Part shown: piece after piece, positions 9,813-18,383 of the stretch
Layout: every line of letters begins with the position of its first letter
Position numbering within the stretch: position 1 is the stretch's first letter
Source of the DNA: Alphaproteobacteria bacterium
Lineage (GTDB): Bacteria; Pseudomonadota; Gammaproteobacteria; Burkholderiales; Burkholderiaceae_C
Assembly (NCBI GenBank): GCA_030054175.1
Contig: JASGCM010000015.1
Coordinates: forward strand, 30,574 to 94,573
DNA: 64,000 bases
Reading direction: 5' to 3'
Notes under the pieces: generated by a model
The model's database searches: none
Told to the model about the DNA's origin: nothing
Seen by the model: only the letters and a program-made list of their open reading frames with translations
Program-made: the position numbers and the translations under genes

Positions 9813-11903
9813 TCAGACCGGGTGCGTTTGCAGGTGACGCTGGGCCATGTCGATGTACCAGTTCAGACACTGCGGGTTGGCCATGGCGTCACGGTTGAGC
9901 ACTTTGTCAACGGGCTGTCCGAGCATCAGTTTCTTGATCGGCAGCTCTTGCTTCTTACCCGAGAGTGTGCGCGGGATTTCGGCAACCTGAAAAATCTCAT
10001 CGGGCACGAAACGCGGGCTCAGGGCATCGCGTACTGCCGCATTCAGGCGTTGCCGCAGGGCGTCATCGAACACCTGGCCTTCGCGCAACACCACGAAGAG
10101 CGGCATGTAACTCTCACGGCCCAAGTACTCCAAATCGACCACCATCGAATCGAGCACCTCGGGCAAGGCCTCGACGGCGCGGTACAACTCGCTGGTGCCC
10201 ATGCGCAGTCCATGCCGGTTGATGGTGGCATCGCTGCGGCCATAGATGATGCAACGGCCTTCGGGGGTGATTTTCAGCCAGTCGCCATGGCGCCAGACCG
10301 CGCCGCTGGTGGGATCGGCATCGCCACCACCGGGTCGGCGACCCAGGCCGGGCGGGTACATGTCGAAGTAACTGCCCAGATAACGCTGGTGATCGGTATC
10401 ACCCCAGAAAAAAGGTGGCATGCTGGGCAGTGGCTGAGTGACCACCAACTCACCTACTTCGTCCACGACCGGCTGGCCGTGTTCATTCCAGGCCTCAACA
10501 GCCACCCCAAGAAAACGGCACTGCATCTCTCCGGGCACCATGGGCAACTCGCGATGTCCGCCCAGGTAGGCGCCGGCGTCGGTGCCGCCCGAGATGTTGC
10601 ACCACCAAATGTCGGGTCGCCGCTGCTGGCCTGATCGGTTGTAAATCCGACGGAACTGATCGGTCCCCCATTGTTGAACCTCGGGGCTGAGCGGTGAACC
10701 GGTGGTACCCAAGGCGCGCACCTGACCCAGCCCATCGATGGTGGACAGGTCGATGCCTGATTTCATGCAATGGGTGAAGTACGCCGCGCCGGCACCGAAG
10801 AAAGTGACACGCTCGCGGGCCGCATATCGCCATAAGACCCCCCAGTCCGGGCGCTCTTTGGTGCCTCCGGGGTTGCCGTCGTAGATGACACAGGTGGTGC
10901 CGCTGAGCAAACCGCTGAGTTGGGCGTTCCACATGACCCAACCGGTCGAGCTGTACCACAGAAAGCGCTCGCCCCAGGAATTGGCTTCGTAACTACAGCC
11001 CACGTCGTAGTGCACGTTCTTGTGGGCCATGCCATTGAGCAAAGAACCACCGTGGGTGTGCACGATGGGCTTGGGCAAGCCGGTCGTGCCGCTGCTATAG
11101 ACGATCCATAAAGGATGGTCGAACGGCACCCACAAGGGCGCAAAGCCCGGGTCGTCGCCACCGGCGGCCACCACCTTGGCAAAGTCGGCACCATCGGGTG
11201 GGTTGGATAGCCCACCCAGGTTTTGCAGCAGCAAGACATGCTGCACGCTGGGCAACGCTGCTCGAAGTTCTTTGACCACACCGATTCGGTCGTGGTCTTT
11301 GCCGCCATAGGTCACGCCATCGCAAGCGATCAAGACCTTGGGGGTGATTTGACGGAATCGATCGAGCACGGCGTTGGTACCCATGTCTGGTGCGCAGACG
11401 CTCCAGATGCCACCCACACTAACCACCGCCAAAAAAGACACCATGGTTTCGGCGATGTTGGGCAAATATGCCGCCACCCGGTCGCCCGGTCGCACGCCTT
11501 GCGCTTGCAAATGCCGGGCCAGGGCCGCCACCTGGCGACGCAGTTCGGGCCAAGAAAGTTCGCGCCGTTGGCCGCGCTCGTTGTCGCTGATGACGGCAAG
11601 CATGCCCGCCTCGTGCGCCAGATGCACATGGCGCAACACCTGTTGGGCGTAGTTGACCTGAGCGCCCGGAAACCACTCTGCGCCTGGCATGGTGTTTTTA
11701 GCCAGTACGGCCGTGTGGGGAGTGGGCGATTGCAGATCCAGGTATTCCCACATGGTGGCCCAGAACTGTTCGAGTTCGCTCACCGACCAGCGCCACATCG
11801 CCTGGTAGTCGGCAAATTTCAGACCGTGCTTCTTCTCCAGCCATTGGGCATACAGCCGGATTTGCGGCACGAAAGGGGCGATGACATTATCGGGGGCGTT
11901 CAT
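9813..11903 (-). CDS. aacS: acetoacetyl-CoA synthetase
   Basis: Acyl-adenylate-forming enzyme that activates acetoacetate to acetoacetyl-CoA with ATP, linking ketone-body or polyhydroxybutyrate carbon to central metabolism. At 696 residues it is slightly longer than the usual 650-670. An ACAS N-terminal domain (YQAMWRWSVSELEQFW) is followed by the nucleotide loop VYSSGTTGLPKPIVH, the SGGTDAGAYLGG stretch and GEMQCRFLGVAVEAW typical of acetoacetate rather than acetate enzymes, and the C-terminal catalytic lysine region PRTLSGKKQELP. It is divergent from the SMP-30 gene; the 110-bp gap between them holds an inverted repeat that may be a shared operator. Confidence 0.92.
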   Translation of the reverse strand: MNAPDNVIAPFVPQIRLYAQWLEKKHGLKFADYQAMWRWSVSELEQFWATMWEYLDLQSPTPHTAVLAKNTMPGAEWFPGAQVNYAQQVLRHVHLAHEAGMLAVISDNERGQRRELSWPELRRQVAALARHLQAQGVRPGDRVAAYLPNIAETMVSFLAVVSVGGIWSVCAPDMGTNAVLDRFRQITPKVLIACDGVTYGGKDHDRIGVVKELRAALPSVQHVLLLQNLGGLSNPPDGADFAKVVAAGGDDPGFAPLWVPFDHPLWIVYSSGTTGLPKPIVHTHGGSLLNGMAHKNVHYDVGCSYEANSWGERFLWYSSTGWVMWNAQLSGLLSGTTCVIYDGNPGGTKERPDWGVLWRYAARERVTFFGAGAAYFTHCMKSGIDLSTIDGLGQVRALGTTGSPLSPEVQQWGTDQFRRIYNRSGQQRRPDIWWCNISGGTDAGAYLGGHRELPMVPGEMQCRFLGVAVEAWNEHGQPVVDEVGELVVTQPLPSMPPFFWGDTDHQRYLGSYFDMYPPGLGRRPGGGDADPTSGAVWRHGDWLKITPEGRCIIYGRSDATINRHGLRMGTSELYRAVEALPEVLDSMVVDLEYLGRESYMPLFVVLREGQVFDDALRQRLNAAVRDALSPRFVPDEIFQVAEIPRTLSGKKQELPIKKLMLGQPVDKVLNRDAMANPQCLNWYIDMAQRHLQTHPV

Positions 11904-11911
11904 GGCAGTGA

Positions 11912-11929
11912 ATTGATCAACTTATCAAT
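11912..11929. promoter_or_regulatory. inverted repeat ATTGAT-N6-ATCAAT, candidate operator
   Basis: Perfect 6-bp arms with a 6-bp spacer lying 9 bp upstream of the acetoacetyl-CoA synthetase start, in the divergent region shared with the SMP-30 gene. Size and symmetry fit a GntR- or LysR-type dimer site. No regulator gene is adjacent. Confidence 0.4.
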
Positions 11930-12013
11930 GATTTTGCATGACCCCAAGCCTAAAACCACTCAGGGAAACCACGCTTGTCCCAGTATGCCCACTGGCGCTT
12001 CAATCGGTCACTG

Positions 12014-13057
12014 ATGAAAGCCCTAAACCCTTTGCGTGACTTTCGGGTTGACCCCAATGCCATTTCTTGGGTCGGCCAAGACCTGCAACGCCCCGAATGT
12101 ATTCTGGCCGAGCCCGGTGGCGACCTGTGGGTGGCCGACGCACGTGGCGGGGTGACCCACATTCGACCCGATGGTACCCAGCGCTTCATCGGGCAGACCC
12201 GCGATGCCCGATTTGAGCGCACAGCCACCGACAGCGTGGAGGGCGCCGAAGCCAAGTTCACCACCGGAACTTTGCCCAACGGTTTGGCCTTCGCAGCCAA
12301 CGGCGACATCTTGATTTCGAACTTCGGCACCGACTTGCTCGAGGTCATGACCCGCGAAGGCGAAACCCGCACCTTGTACGACCAAATCGACGGGCATCCC
12401 ATCGGCAAAGTGAATTTCGTCTTGCGCGACATCCGCAACCGAATTTGGCTTACTGTGTCCACCCGCATCAACCCCTGGACCCAAGCGGCCAGCAGTCGGG
12501 TGCGTGATGGCTATGTGGCGGTGGTGGACGAACAGGGTTTGCGGGTCGTTGCCGAGGGTTTTTATTTCACCAATGAAATCCGACTGGACGCACAGGAAGA
12601 GTGGCTCTACATCGTCGAGACAACTGGCCCGAACATCAGCCGCATGCGGGTGGTGGAAACCCTGCAGGGTGTCATCTTGCGCGATCGCGAGGTGTTTGGC
12701 CCCAGCCATTTGGGCGGATTTCCCGATGGCATCGCCTTTGACGCATGGGGCAACCTGTGGTGCACGTTGATCATGGTCGACCAGTTGATCGCGCTGACAC
12801 CCGAGGGTGACCGGTTGGAGTTGCTCGATGCCGGAGATACCGCCGCCAGCGCCCGCCTGTTGGCCGATGTCGCCGCCGGGACGCTCAGCACAGAAACCAT
12901 GCTGGCGACCCATGGCACGCTGGCCCCCTGGATGGCCAGTGTCACCTTTGGTGGCCCCGACCTGCGCACGGTGTACATTGGTAGCCTGATGGGTCATCGC
13001 ATCCCGTGTTTTCGCTCGCCGGTGGCGGGCTTGCCCATGGTGCATTGGCCGCGTTGA
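12014..13057 (+). CDS. SMP-30/gluconolactonase-family protein
   Basis: Six-bladed beta-propeller of the SMP-30/gluconolaconase/LRE family, which usually hydrolyses sugar lactones or related esters in the cytosol. Starting at ATG 12014 it is 347 residues. Metal-site signatures in order are RPECILAEPGGDLWVAD (Glu), LPNGLAFAANGDILIS (Asn), and GFPDGIAFDAWGNLW (Asp). A TTG 39 bases upstream is an alternative start; neither has a strong ribosome site. It precedes a cyclase-family hydrolase by 33 bp on the same strand, which suggests a small catabolic operon. The substrate cannot be told from sequence. Confidence 0.85.
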   Translation: MKALNPLRDFRVDPNAISWVGQDLQRPECILAEPGGDLWVADARGGVTHIRPDGTQRFIGQTRDARFERTATDSVEGAEAKFTTGTLPNGLAFAANGDILISNFGTDLLEVMTREGETRTLYDQIDGHPIGKVNFVLRDIRNRIWLTVSTRINPWTQAASSRVRDGYVAVVDEQGLRVVAEGFYFTNEIRLDAQEEWLYIVETTGPNISRMRVVETLQGVILRDREVFGPSHLGGFPDGIAFDAWGNLWCTLIMVDQLIALTPEGDRLELLDAGDTAASARLLADVAAGTLSTETMLATHGTLAPWMASVTFGGPDLRTVYIGSLMGHRIPCFRSPVAGLPMVHWPR

Positions 13058-13090
13058 TCCATGTTTTCATGTTCACCCTGCTCTAAAACC

Positions 13091-13891
13091 ATGCCACGCC
13101 AATTTGTCGACCTCTCGATCCGCCTGGAAAACGATGTGCTCAGCGACCCGCCTGCGTTCGCTCCGCGCATCGAGTACTTCAACCACGAGAACACCTACGA
13201 GCAAATCGCTCCGTTTTTCCCAGGCCTGAAAAAAGAAGACTTGCCCGACGGCGAAGGTTGGGCCGTTGAATTCATCCACCTGTGCACGCACAACGGTACT
13301 CACCTGGACGCTCCTTACCATTTCCATTCGACCATGGATCAAGCGCTGGGCCACAAAAAACCAGCGATTGCGATCGACGAGGTCCCGCTCGAGTGGTGCT
13401 TTCAGCCCGGCGTGAAATTTGACTTTCGCCATCTGCCCGATGGCCATGTGGTGACCGCGGCCGAGGTTGAGACCGAGCTCGCGCGCATCGGCCACACCTT
13501 GGCGCCGCTGGAGATCGTGGTGGTCAACACGCGCGCCGGTTCACGCTACGGCCACCCCGACTACGTGTCCAGCGGTTGCGGCATGGGTTATGAGGCCACC
13601 ATGTATTTGCTTGAGCGCGGCGTGCGTCTGACCGGCACAGACGCTTGGAGCTGGGACGCGCCCTTTGTGCACACGGCAGAAAAATACAAGTCCAGCGGCG
13701 ACGCCGGCCTGATCTGGGAAGGGCACAAGGCCGGTCGCGACATCGGCTATTGCCACTTGGAAAAACTACACAATCTCGAAAGCCTGCCGCCGTCGGGCTT
13801 TTACATCAGCTGCTTTCCGCACAAGATCAAAGGCGCATCGGCCGGCTGGACGCGCGCCGTTGCGATTTTTGACGATCAGCTGTTCAAGTGA
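13091..13891 (+). CDS. cyclase-family metal-dependent hydrolase (kynurenine formamidase-like fold)
   Basis: Member of the bacterial cyclase family (Pfam Cyclase), whose characterised members include kynurenine formamidase and isatin hydrolase. The 266-residue protein starts at ATG 13091 (MPRQFVDLSIRLEND); an ATG 30 bases earlier is possible. The metal-binding motif HNGTHLDAPYH is intact around residue 76, and SRYGHPDYVSSGCGMGYEAT and the C-terminal PSGFYISCFPHKIKGAS are conserved in the long form of the family. It probably shares a transcript with the preceding SMP-30 gene. No kynureninase or tryptophan dioxygenase is nearby, so kynurenine formamidase is not specifically supported. Confidence 0.85.
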   Translation: MPRQFVDLSIRLENDVLSDPPAFAPRIEYFNHENTYEQIAPFFPGLKKEDLPDGEGWAVEFIHLCTHNGTHLDAPYHFHSTMDQALGHKKPAIAIDEVPLEWCFQPGVKFDFRHLPDGHVVTAAEVETELARIGHTLAPLEIVVVNTRAGSRYGHPDYVSSGCGMGYEATMYLLERGVRLTGTDAWSWDAPFVHTAEKYKSSGDAGLIWEGHKAGRDIGYCHLEKLHNLESLPPSGFYISCFPHKIKGASAGWTRAVAIFDDQLFK

Positions 13892-13897
13892 GCGGGC

Positions 13898-14458
13898 TCA
13901 AGCGCCTTTTTGCAGGCGCTCGCTCTTCCAATACACATCATCACCGCCGTCTTGGCGGTTGAGCACCCGAGCCAAAACGAACATCAGATCGGACAAGCGA
14001 TTGAGGTATTGGCGCGGCGCATCGTGGATGGCCTCTTCAAAGCCTAAAGCGACGACGGCGCGCTCCGCGCGGCGCGCCACCGTGCGGCACACATGGGCTT
14101 GCGAGGCAGCGCGGTTGCCCGCCGGCAGGATGAACTCTTGTAGCTTGGGCAGTTGGGCGTTGTAGTGATCCAATGCCTGATCCAGGGCCGCCACCGCTTG
14201 AGCTTTGAGCAACTCGAAACCAGGAATGGACAGCTCGCCACCCAGGTTGAAGAGCTGGTGCTGAATCTCAACCAATACCTCGCGCACATCCTCAGGCATG
14301 GGCTCACAAAGCAGCACGCCAATGTTCGAGTTCAACTCGTCGACATCGCCCATGGCGTGCACGCGCAAGCTATTCTTGGACACCCGTTGGTTGTTGCCCA
14401 AGCCGGTGGTGCCCCCGTCCCCGGTCCGGGTGGCGATTTGCGTCAGTCGATTGCCCAT
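13898..14458 (-). CDS. cob(I)alamin adenosyltransferase, PduO/MMAB type
   Basis: Transfers the adenosyl group of ATP to cob(I)alamin, making coenzyme B12. The 186-residue protein has the N-terminal ATP-binding segment TRTGDGGTTGLGNNQRVSK, the VDELNSNIGV helix and the C-terminal RRAERAVVAL...YLNRLSDLMFVLAR region with the Arg-Asn pair of the active site. It converges with the cyclase gene (6-bp gap) and diverges from the TauE-like permease. No other B12 gene is visible and no cobalamin riboswitch lies in the 70-bp upstream gap. Confidence 0.93.
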   Translation of the reverse strand: MGNRLTQIATRTGDGGTTGLGNNQRVSKNSLRVHAMGDVDELNSNIGVLLCEPMPEDVREVLVEIQHQLFNLGGELSIPGFELLKAQAVAALDQALDHYNAQLPKLQEFILPAGNRAASQAHVCRTVARRAERAVVALGFEEAIHDAPRQYLNRLSDLMFVLARVLNRQDGGDDVYWKSERLQKGA

Positions 14459-14528
14459 GTGCGTTCTTTCCGTAACTGGCGCTATTTTCGCCCAGATGGG
14501 CGCTTATGATCAGACTCAAGGATTTATC

Positions 14529-15272
14529 ATGGAACACATTTACCCGCTGCTGGTCGTAGCCTTGGGTTTTGGGGTGCTGGGCATCACCGGTTTTGGCTCG
14601 GCGCTGATCTCCGTGCCTTTGCTGGCCTGGGTCTGGCCCTTGCATCAAGTGGTGCCCTTGGTGCTCTCCATCGACTTCATCGCCTGTCTGTTGCTGGGTG
14701 GACTGCAATGGCGATTGATCCAACTGCCGGCGTTGCTGCCCTTTTTCTGCTGGCTGTTGGTGGGCGTGGCATTGGGTGCCGTCTTATCCTGGGTGCCGGG
14801 GGTGCTCGATAGCGGTGTCTTGCTGGTGGCGCTGGGGCTCTATGTCGCCTGGGCCGGTTGGCGCGGCTTGAGCGAAGCGGCACCACGTCCGAATTCGATG
14901 CTGCGTCACACTCCTCTGAGCGGCTTGCTAGGCGGCGTGATCGAAATGTTGTGGGGCACGTCCGGCTCGGTGGTGGTAGGTCATCTGGTATCCCGATTTG
15001 AAGACCCGCGCGTGCTGCGGGCTCACATCACCCTGTGCCTGATGCTGGTCAGCGGGCTGGCTTGCCTGACTTTGGCCGCCAGTGGGCGCCTGAACACCCC
15101 GGAGGTGCGCGAGTGGTGGCCACCACTGACGGCCGTTGCTTTGGTGTCGATGTTGTTGTGCCACCGCTGGTCGCGCCATGCGCCGGTGGCCCGCCTGCGC
15201 CGAGCCATTTTGGGGTTGCTGGTGTTCAGCGGTCTGGCGTTGGCGCTCCAGGGAGGGCGCTCACTGGCCTGA
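14529..15272 (+). CDS. TauE/SafE-family permease (sulfite or organosulfonate exporter-like)
   Basis: Integral membrane protein of 247 residues with about seven to eight hydrophobic segments, of the TauE/SafE family (Pfam PF01925). Members export sulfite, sulfoacetate or other small anions, but most are unassigned. The start MEHIYPLL at 14529 places the first helix at residues 4-25; longer in-frame starts would overlap the adenosyltransferase on the other strand. The duplicated GFG/G-x-G-G pattern is visible in GITGFGSALISVP and LSGLLGGVIEMLWGTSG. A link to the sulfate importer 5 kb away is only speculation. Confidence 0.82.
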   Translation: MEHIYPLLVVALGFGVLGITGFGSALISVPLLAWVWPLHQVVPLVLSIDFIACLLLGGLQWRLIQLPALLPFFCWLLVGVALGAVLSWVPGVLDSGVLLVALGLYVAWAGWRGLSEAAPRPNSMLRHTPLSGLLGGVIEMLWGTSGSVVVGHLVSRFEDPRVLRAHITLCLMLVSGLACLTLAASGRLNTPEVREWWPPLTAVALVSMLLCHRWSRHAPVARLRRAILGLLVFSGLALALQGGRSLA

Positions 15273-15290
15273 AGGGTCAAAGCCCCGTCA

Positions 15291-16736
15291 TCAGTGCCCG
15301 CTCGGTGCCGACCAAGACAGGATCTTGCCCGGGTTCATCAGGTTGTGCGGGTCAAGCGCATGTTTGATGGTGCGCATCAGGCCCACTGCGCCCGAGCCAG
15401 CCTCGTTGACCAGGAAATCCATTTTGTGCAAACCGATGCCGTGTTCTCCCGAGCAGGTCCCGCCCAAGTCGATGGCACGCTTGACCAAGGTCTGATTCAA
15501 GGCCTCCGCGCGCATGCGCTCATCGGCACTTTCCGGGTCAATCATGTACCCAAAATGGAAGTTGCCATCGCCCACATGGCCCACCAGGAAGTAAGAGATG
15601 CCACTGGCATCGGCCTCGGCCATGGAGTCCAGTAGACAGTCGGCCAAGCGGCTGATGGGCACGCAAGTGTCTGTACTGATGATGCGGCATCCTGCGCGAT
15701 AGGTGAGCGCAGCGAAGTAAGCGTGATGGCGAGCGGTCCACAAGCGGGTGCGCTCTTCGGGCGTGGTGACCCACTCGAACGATTGCCCACCGTGGTCGGT
15801 CGCGATCTCTTGCACGGTCTGCGCCTGCTCTTGAACACCAGCGGGCGAGCCATGGAATTCCATCAGCAGCATAGGTTCCTCGCGCAGGCTCAGCTTGGAA
15901 TAGGCGTTGACCATGCGCACCGAATTGGCATCGATGAGTTCGACACGGGCAATCGGCACGCCCATTTGGATGATGGCGATGGTGGTGTTGACCGCATCTG
16001 CCACCGAAGAAAAAGAGCAAATGGCGGCCGAAACCGCTTCGGGCAATGGGTACAGACGGAGTGTGATTTCGGTCATGACGCCAAGCGTGCCTTCACTGCC
16101 CACGAACAAGCGGGTCAGGTCATAGCCCGCGCTGGACTTTTTCGCCTTTGTACCGGTACGGATGACGTCACCTTGGGCCGTGACCACCTCCAAAGCCAAG
16201 ACGTTCTCGCGCATGGTGCCGTAACGCACCGCGTTGGTGCCGCTGGCTCTGGTGGCGCACATGCCACCCAACGAGGCATCGGCCCCAGGGTCGATGGGGA
16301 AAAACAACCCCGTGCTTTTGATCTCTTCGTTCAATTGCTTGCGCGTCACGCCAGGCTGCACCGTCACGGTCAGATCCTCGGGGTTGATCGAAAGCACCTT
16401 GTTCATCCGTCCCAAATCGATGCTGACCCCGCCTTCGATGGCCAGCAAATGCCCCTCCAGGGAAGAGCCAACGCCAAAGGGGATGATGGGTACGCGGTGA
16501 CGTGCGCAAATTGCCACCGCATCGGCCACATCCGCTGTGCTTTCGGCAAAGACGACAGCGTCGGGGGGCGGCACGGTGGTGAAAGCCGATTCGTCGCGGC
16601 CATGTTGTTCGCGCACCGCCATCGCCAAGGAGCATTGGGTGCCAAAGCGCTGCTGCAACTCGGTCAACGCTTGCGGCGGCACCGTGCGACGGGACACCAA
16701 GGGTTGCAAATGTTCGGAGTTGGAGGGTGCGTTCAT
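15291..16736 (-). CDS. FAD-linked D-lactate dehydrogenase (cytochrome)-like oxidase
   Basis: Flavoprotein of the FAD_binding_4 / FAD-oxidase C family (Dld/GlcD type), expected to oxidise D-lactate or another 2-hydroxy acid to the keto acid. Start MNAPSNSEHL at 16736 gives 481 residues. The PCMH-type FAD domain is marked by IPFGVGSSLEGH, DPGADASLGGMCATRASGTNAVRYGTMRENVL split around residues 155-185, and GSEGTLGVMTEITL. The C-terminal domain has HVGDGNFHF and GTCSGEHGIGLHK, the metal/flavin motifs of the D-lactate dehydrogenases. It stands alone, with no glcE/glcF partner, which argues for the single-subunit D-lactate type over glycolate oxidase. Confidence 0.87.
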   Translation of the reverse strand: MNAPSNSEHLQPLVSRRTVPPQALTELQQRFGTQCSLAMAVREQHGRDESAFTTVPPPDAVVFAESTADVADAVAICARHRVPIIPFGVGSSLEGHLLAIEGGVSIDLGRMNKVLSINPEDLTVTVQPGVTRKQLNEEIKSTGLFFPIDPGADASLGGMCATRASGTNAVRYGTMRENVLALEVVTAQGDVIRTGTKAKKSSAGYDLTRLFVGSEGTLGVMTEITLRLYPLPEAVSAAICSFSSVADAVNTTIAIIQMGVPIARVELIDANSVRMVNAYSKLSLREEPMLLMEFHGSPAGVQEQAQTVQEIATDHGGQSFEWVTTPEERTRLWTARHHAYFAALTYRAGCRIISTDTCVPISRLADCLLDSMAEADASGISYFLVGHVGDGNFHFGYMIDPESADERMRAEALNQTLVKRAIDLGGTCSGEHGIGLHKMDFLVNEAGSGAVGLMRTIKHALDPHNLMNPGKILSWSAPSGH

Positions 16737-16780
16737 GTTCTTTCTTTCGGTCGCGCTTGGCGGCACATGGTCTTCATGCG

Positions 16781-17704
16781 CTATGACTGACCGCGAAGCC
16801 GATCAATCAATCCATTGAGTTCATCGAGCGATCCGAACTGGATGCTCAGCTCGCCCACTTCTTCGATCTTGCCATGCCTTTTGATGCGCTTTTTGACGTG
16901 CACTTCCACTTGGGCCGTGAGCAGGTCAGACAACTCTTCCTCAACTCGGCGCAAATCACGTGATTTTTCTTTTTTGGGCTGGGTCGAGACCAGTTGAAAC
17001 TCGGCACCCAGTTTCTTCACCAAGCGCTCGGCCTCGCGCACAGACATGTGTCGTGCGACGATCTGATTGCCGGCTGTGATTTGCGCTGCACGATCGAGTG
17101 CAAGCAACGCACGCGCGTGGCCCATGTCGATGTCGCCAGCCATCAGCATGTGTTGTACAGGCTCAGCCAAGTTCAGCAAGCGCAGCAAATTGCTGGCGGC
17201 GCTGCGTGAGCGGCCCACCGCTTGCGCGGCCTGCTCGTGGGTCAAGCCAAACTCGCGCACCAGTCGTTGCAAACCCTGCGCCTCTTCCAAGGGGTTAAGG
17301 TCTTCGCGCTGGATGTTCTCAATCAGGGCCATGGCGGCGGCCGACTCGTTGGGCACTTCACGCACCAACACTGGCACTTCGGACAAACCGGCCAAGCGAC
17401 TGGCGCGAAAGCGTCGTTCGCCGGCGATGATTTCAAATTTGCCCGCATGCTCACCATCGCGCAAAGGCCGAACCAAGATGGGTTGCATCACGCCTTGGGC
17501 TTTGATGCTCTCGGCCAATTCGTACAAGGCGCCCTCGTCCATGCGCGTGCGCGGTTGGTACACGCCCGGGACCAAGGCATCCAAAGCCAAGGTGCTGGGC
17601 GCCCCTGCAACAGCTGCGCCAGCCACCGCTTCAGACGGGTCGGCTTTGGGACCCAGCAAGGCCTCAAGGCCCCGACCCAGGCCTTTGGGTTTTTTCGTCA
17701 CCAT
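16781..17704 (-). CDS. parB: chromosome-partitioning protein ParB
   Basis: CTP-dependent clamp that loads at parS and spreads, organising the origin region for segregation. The start at 17704 gives 307 residues beginning VTKKPKGLGRGLEALLG, the ParA-stimulating N-terminal tail. The CTP-binding motifs GERRFRASRLAG and ENIQREDLNPLEEA are intact, followed by the helix-turn-helix (LTHEQAAQAVGRSRSAASN) and a C-terminal dimerisation domain after a charged linker (QPKKEKSRD). The start overlaps the end of the hydrolase-like gene by 7 bp, so parB is coupled to parA through it. Three parS-like sites lie 2.2-3.3 kb away in rsmG and mnmG. Confidence 0.97.
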   Translation of the reverse strand: MVTKKPKGLGRGLEALLGPKADPSEAVAGAAVAGAPSTLALDALVPGVYQPRTRMDEGALYELAESIKAQGVMQPILVRPLRDGEHAGKFEIIAGERRFRASRLAGLSEVPVLVREVPNESAAAMALIENIQREDLNPLEEAQGLQRLVREFGLTHEQAAQAVGRSRSAASNLLRLLNLAEPVQHMLMAGDIDMGHARALLALDRAAQITAGNQIVARHMSVREAERLVKKLGAEFQLVSTQPKKEKSRDLRRVEEELSDLLTAQVEVHVKKRIKRHGKIEEVGELSIQFGSLDELNGLIDRLRGQS

Positions 17705-18381
17705 GTCACCTCCGCCACTGTGGCCTGCGGGATGGACTCGACCTGCGACCAATATTCATGCACACGCGCCCAACCGCCCACCACACCGCCGCCAGCCGGG
17801 GCGTCGGACAAGACCGTGGCACCCCAGGCGTTGAGACAAGCCGTCAGGTCGGGCGTGGGCTGGCGTTCTTTCCACAGCACGGCCAGCGGCAAAGGCCAGG
17901 TCTGCGCCGCCAAGGGCTTCCAAGTGAACAATGTCTCTCTCAACTCGGGAGATTGCAAATCGATGGGATCAACCAAAAGCACCGACTTCACCCGCTTGGC
18001 TTGTTGGGTGTGGCGCAACCAGGCGTCCACCAAATGCGCCGCCAAACCATGGGCCAAGAGATGAACTTGCTCGTGACGCAACATGGTTTCTTGGAGTTGC
18101 ATCATCCAATCACCACGCAATGGGCGTTGCCAGTCATGCTGGGCCACGCGCCGCAAGCCATGCTGCTGTTCCCATAGGGTCAGCCAGTGACTGGCCGGTG
18201 CGCCCTTACAGTCGGGCAAGGTCAGCACGGGCGGTTCGCGCAGCGGTCTGATGGATGGGGCCGCTGGGGCCGTCGCATCCACCGCATGGGTTTGCGACGG
18301 TGGTTCAGCAGCGCTTATGGTGCCCTCGGGCAAAACGAGGCCCGAAGTTACGCTGGGGGGAGGTGTATCGAAATCGCTCAT
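17698..18381 (-). CDS. RBBP9/YdeN-family hydrolase-like protein lacking the catalytic serine
   Basis: 227 residues resembling the RBBP9/YdeN alpha/beta-hydrolase family: PASHWLTLWEQQHG and QHDWQRPLRGDW match the family's conserved HW and DW blocks. Where active members have GHSLG or AHSLG, this protein reads LLAHGLAAH, with Gly at position 112 in place of the nucleophile serine. The C-terminal GHIN-type histidine motif is also not recognisable. A proline-rich disordered N-terminus of about 50 residues is extra. It lies between parA and parB with 2-bp spacing and a 7-bp overlap, so it is cotranslated with them. A GTG two codons upstream overlaps the parA stop and could be the start. Hydrolysis looks unlikely; a binding role is inference. 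Confidence 0.72.
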   Translation of the reverse strand: MSDFDTPPPSVTSGLVLPEGTISAAEPPSQTHAVDATAPAAPSIRPLREPPVLTLPDCKGAPASHWLTLWEQQHGLRRVAQHDWQRPLRGDWMMQLQETMLRHEQVHLLAHGLAAHLVDAWLRHTQQAKRVKSVLLVDPIDLQSPELRETLFTWKPLAAQTWPLPLAVLWKERQPTPDLTACLNAWGATVLSDAPAGGGVVGGWARVHEYWSQVESIPQATVAEVTW

Positions 18382-18383
18382 GT

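Noticed and set aside
9531..10634. 367-codon plus-strand frame spanning cysA end and aacS
   Set aside because: It overlaps two conserved genes in other frames and shows no family motif.
11975..12013. TTG start giving an N-terminal extension of the SMP-30 protein
   Set aside because: The ATG at 12014 fits the domain start; the extension is not typical. Kept only as an alternative.
16953..16966. AAATCACGTGATTT in parB as a fourth parS
   Set aside because: It shares only the CACGTG centre and lacks the GTTTC/GAAAC flanks that define parS.
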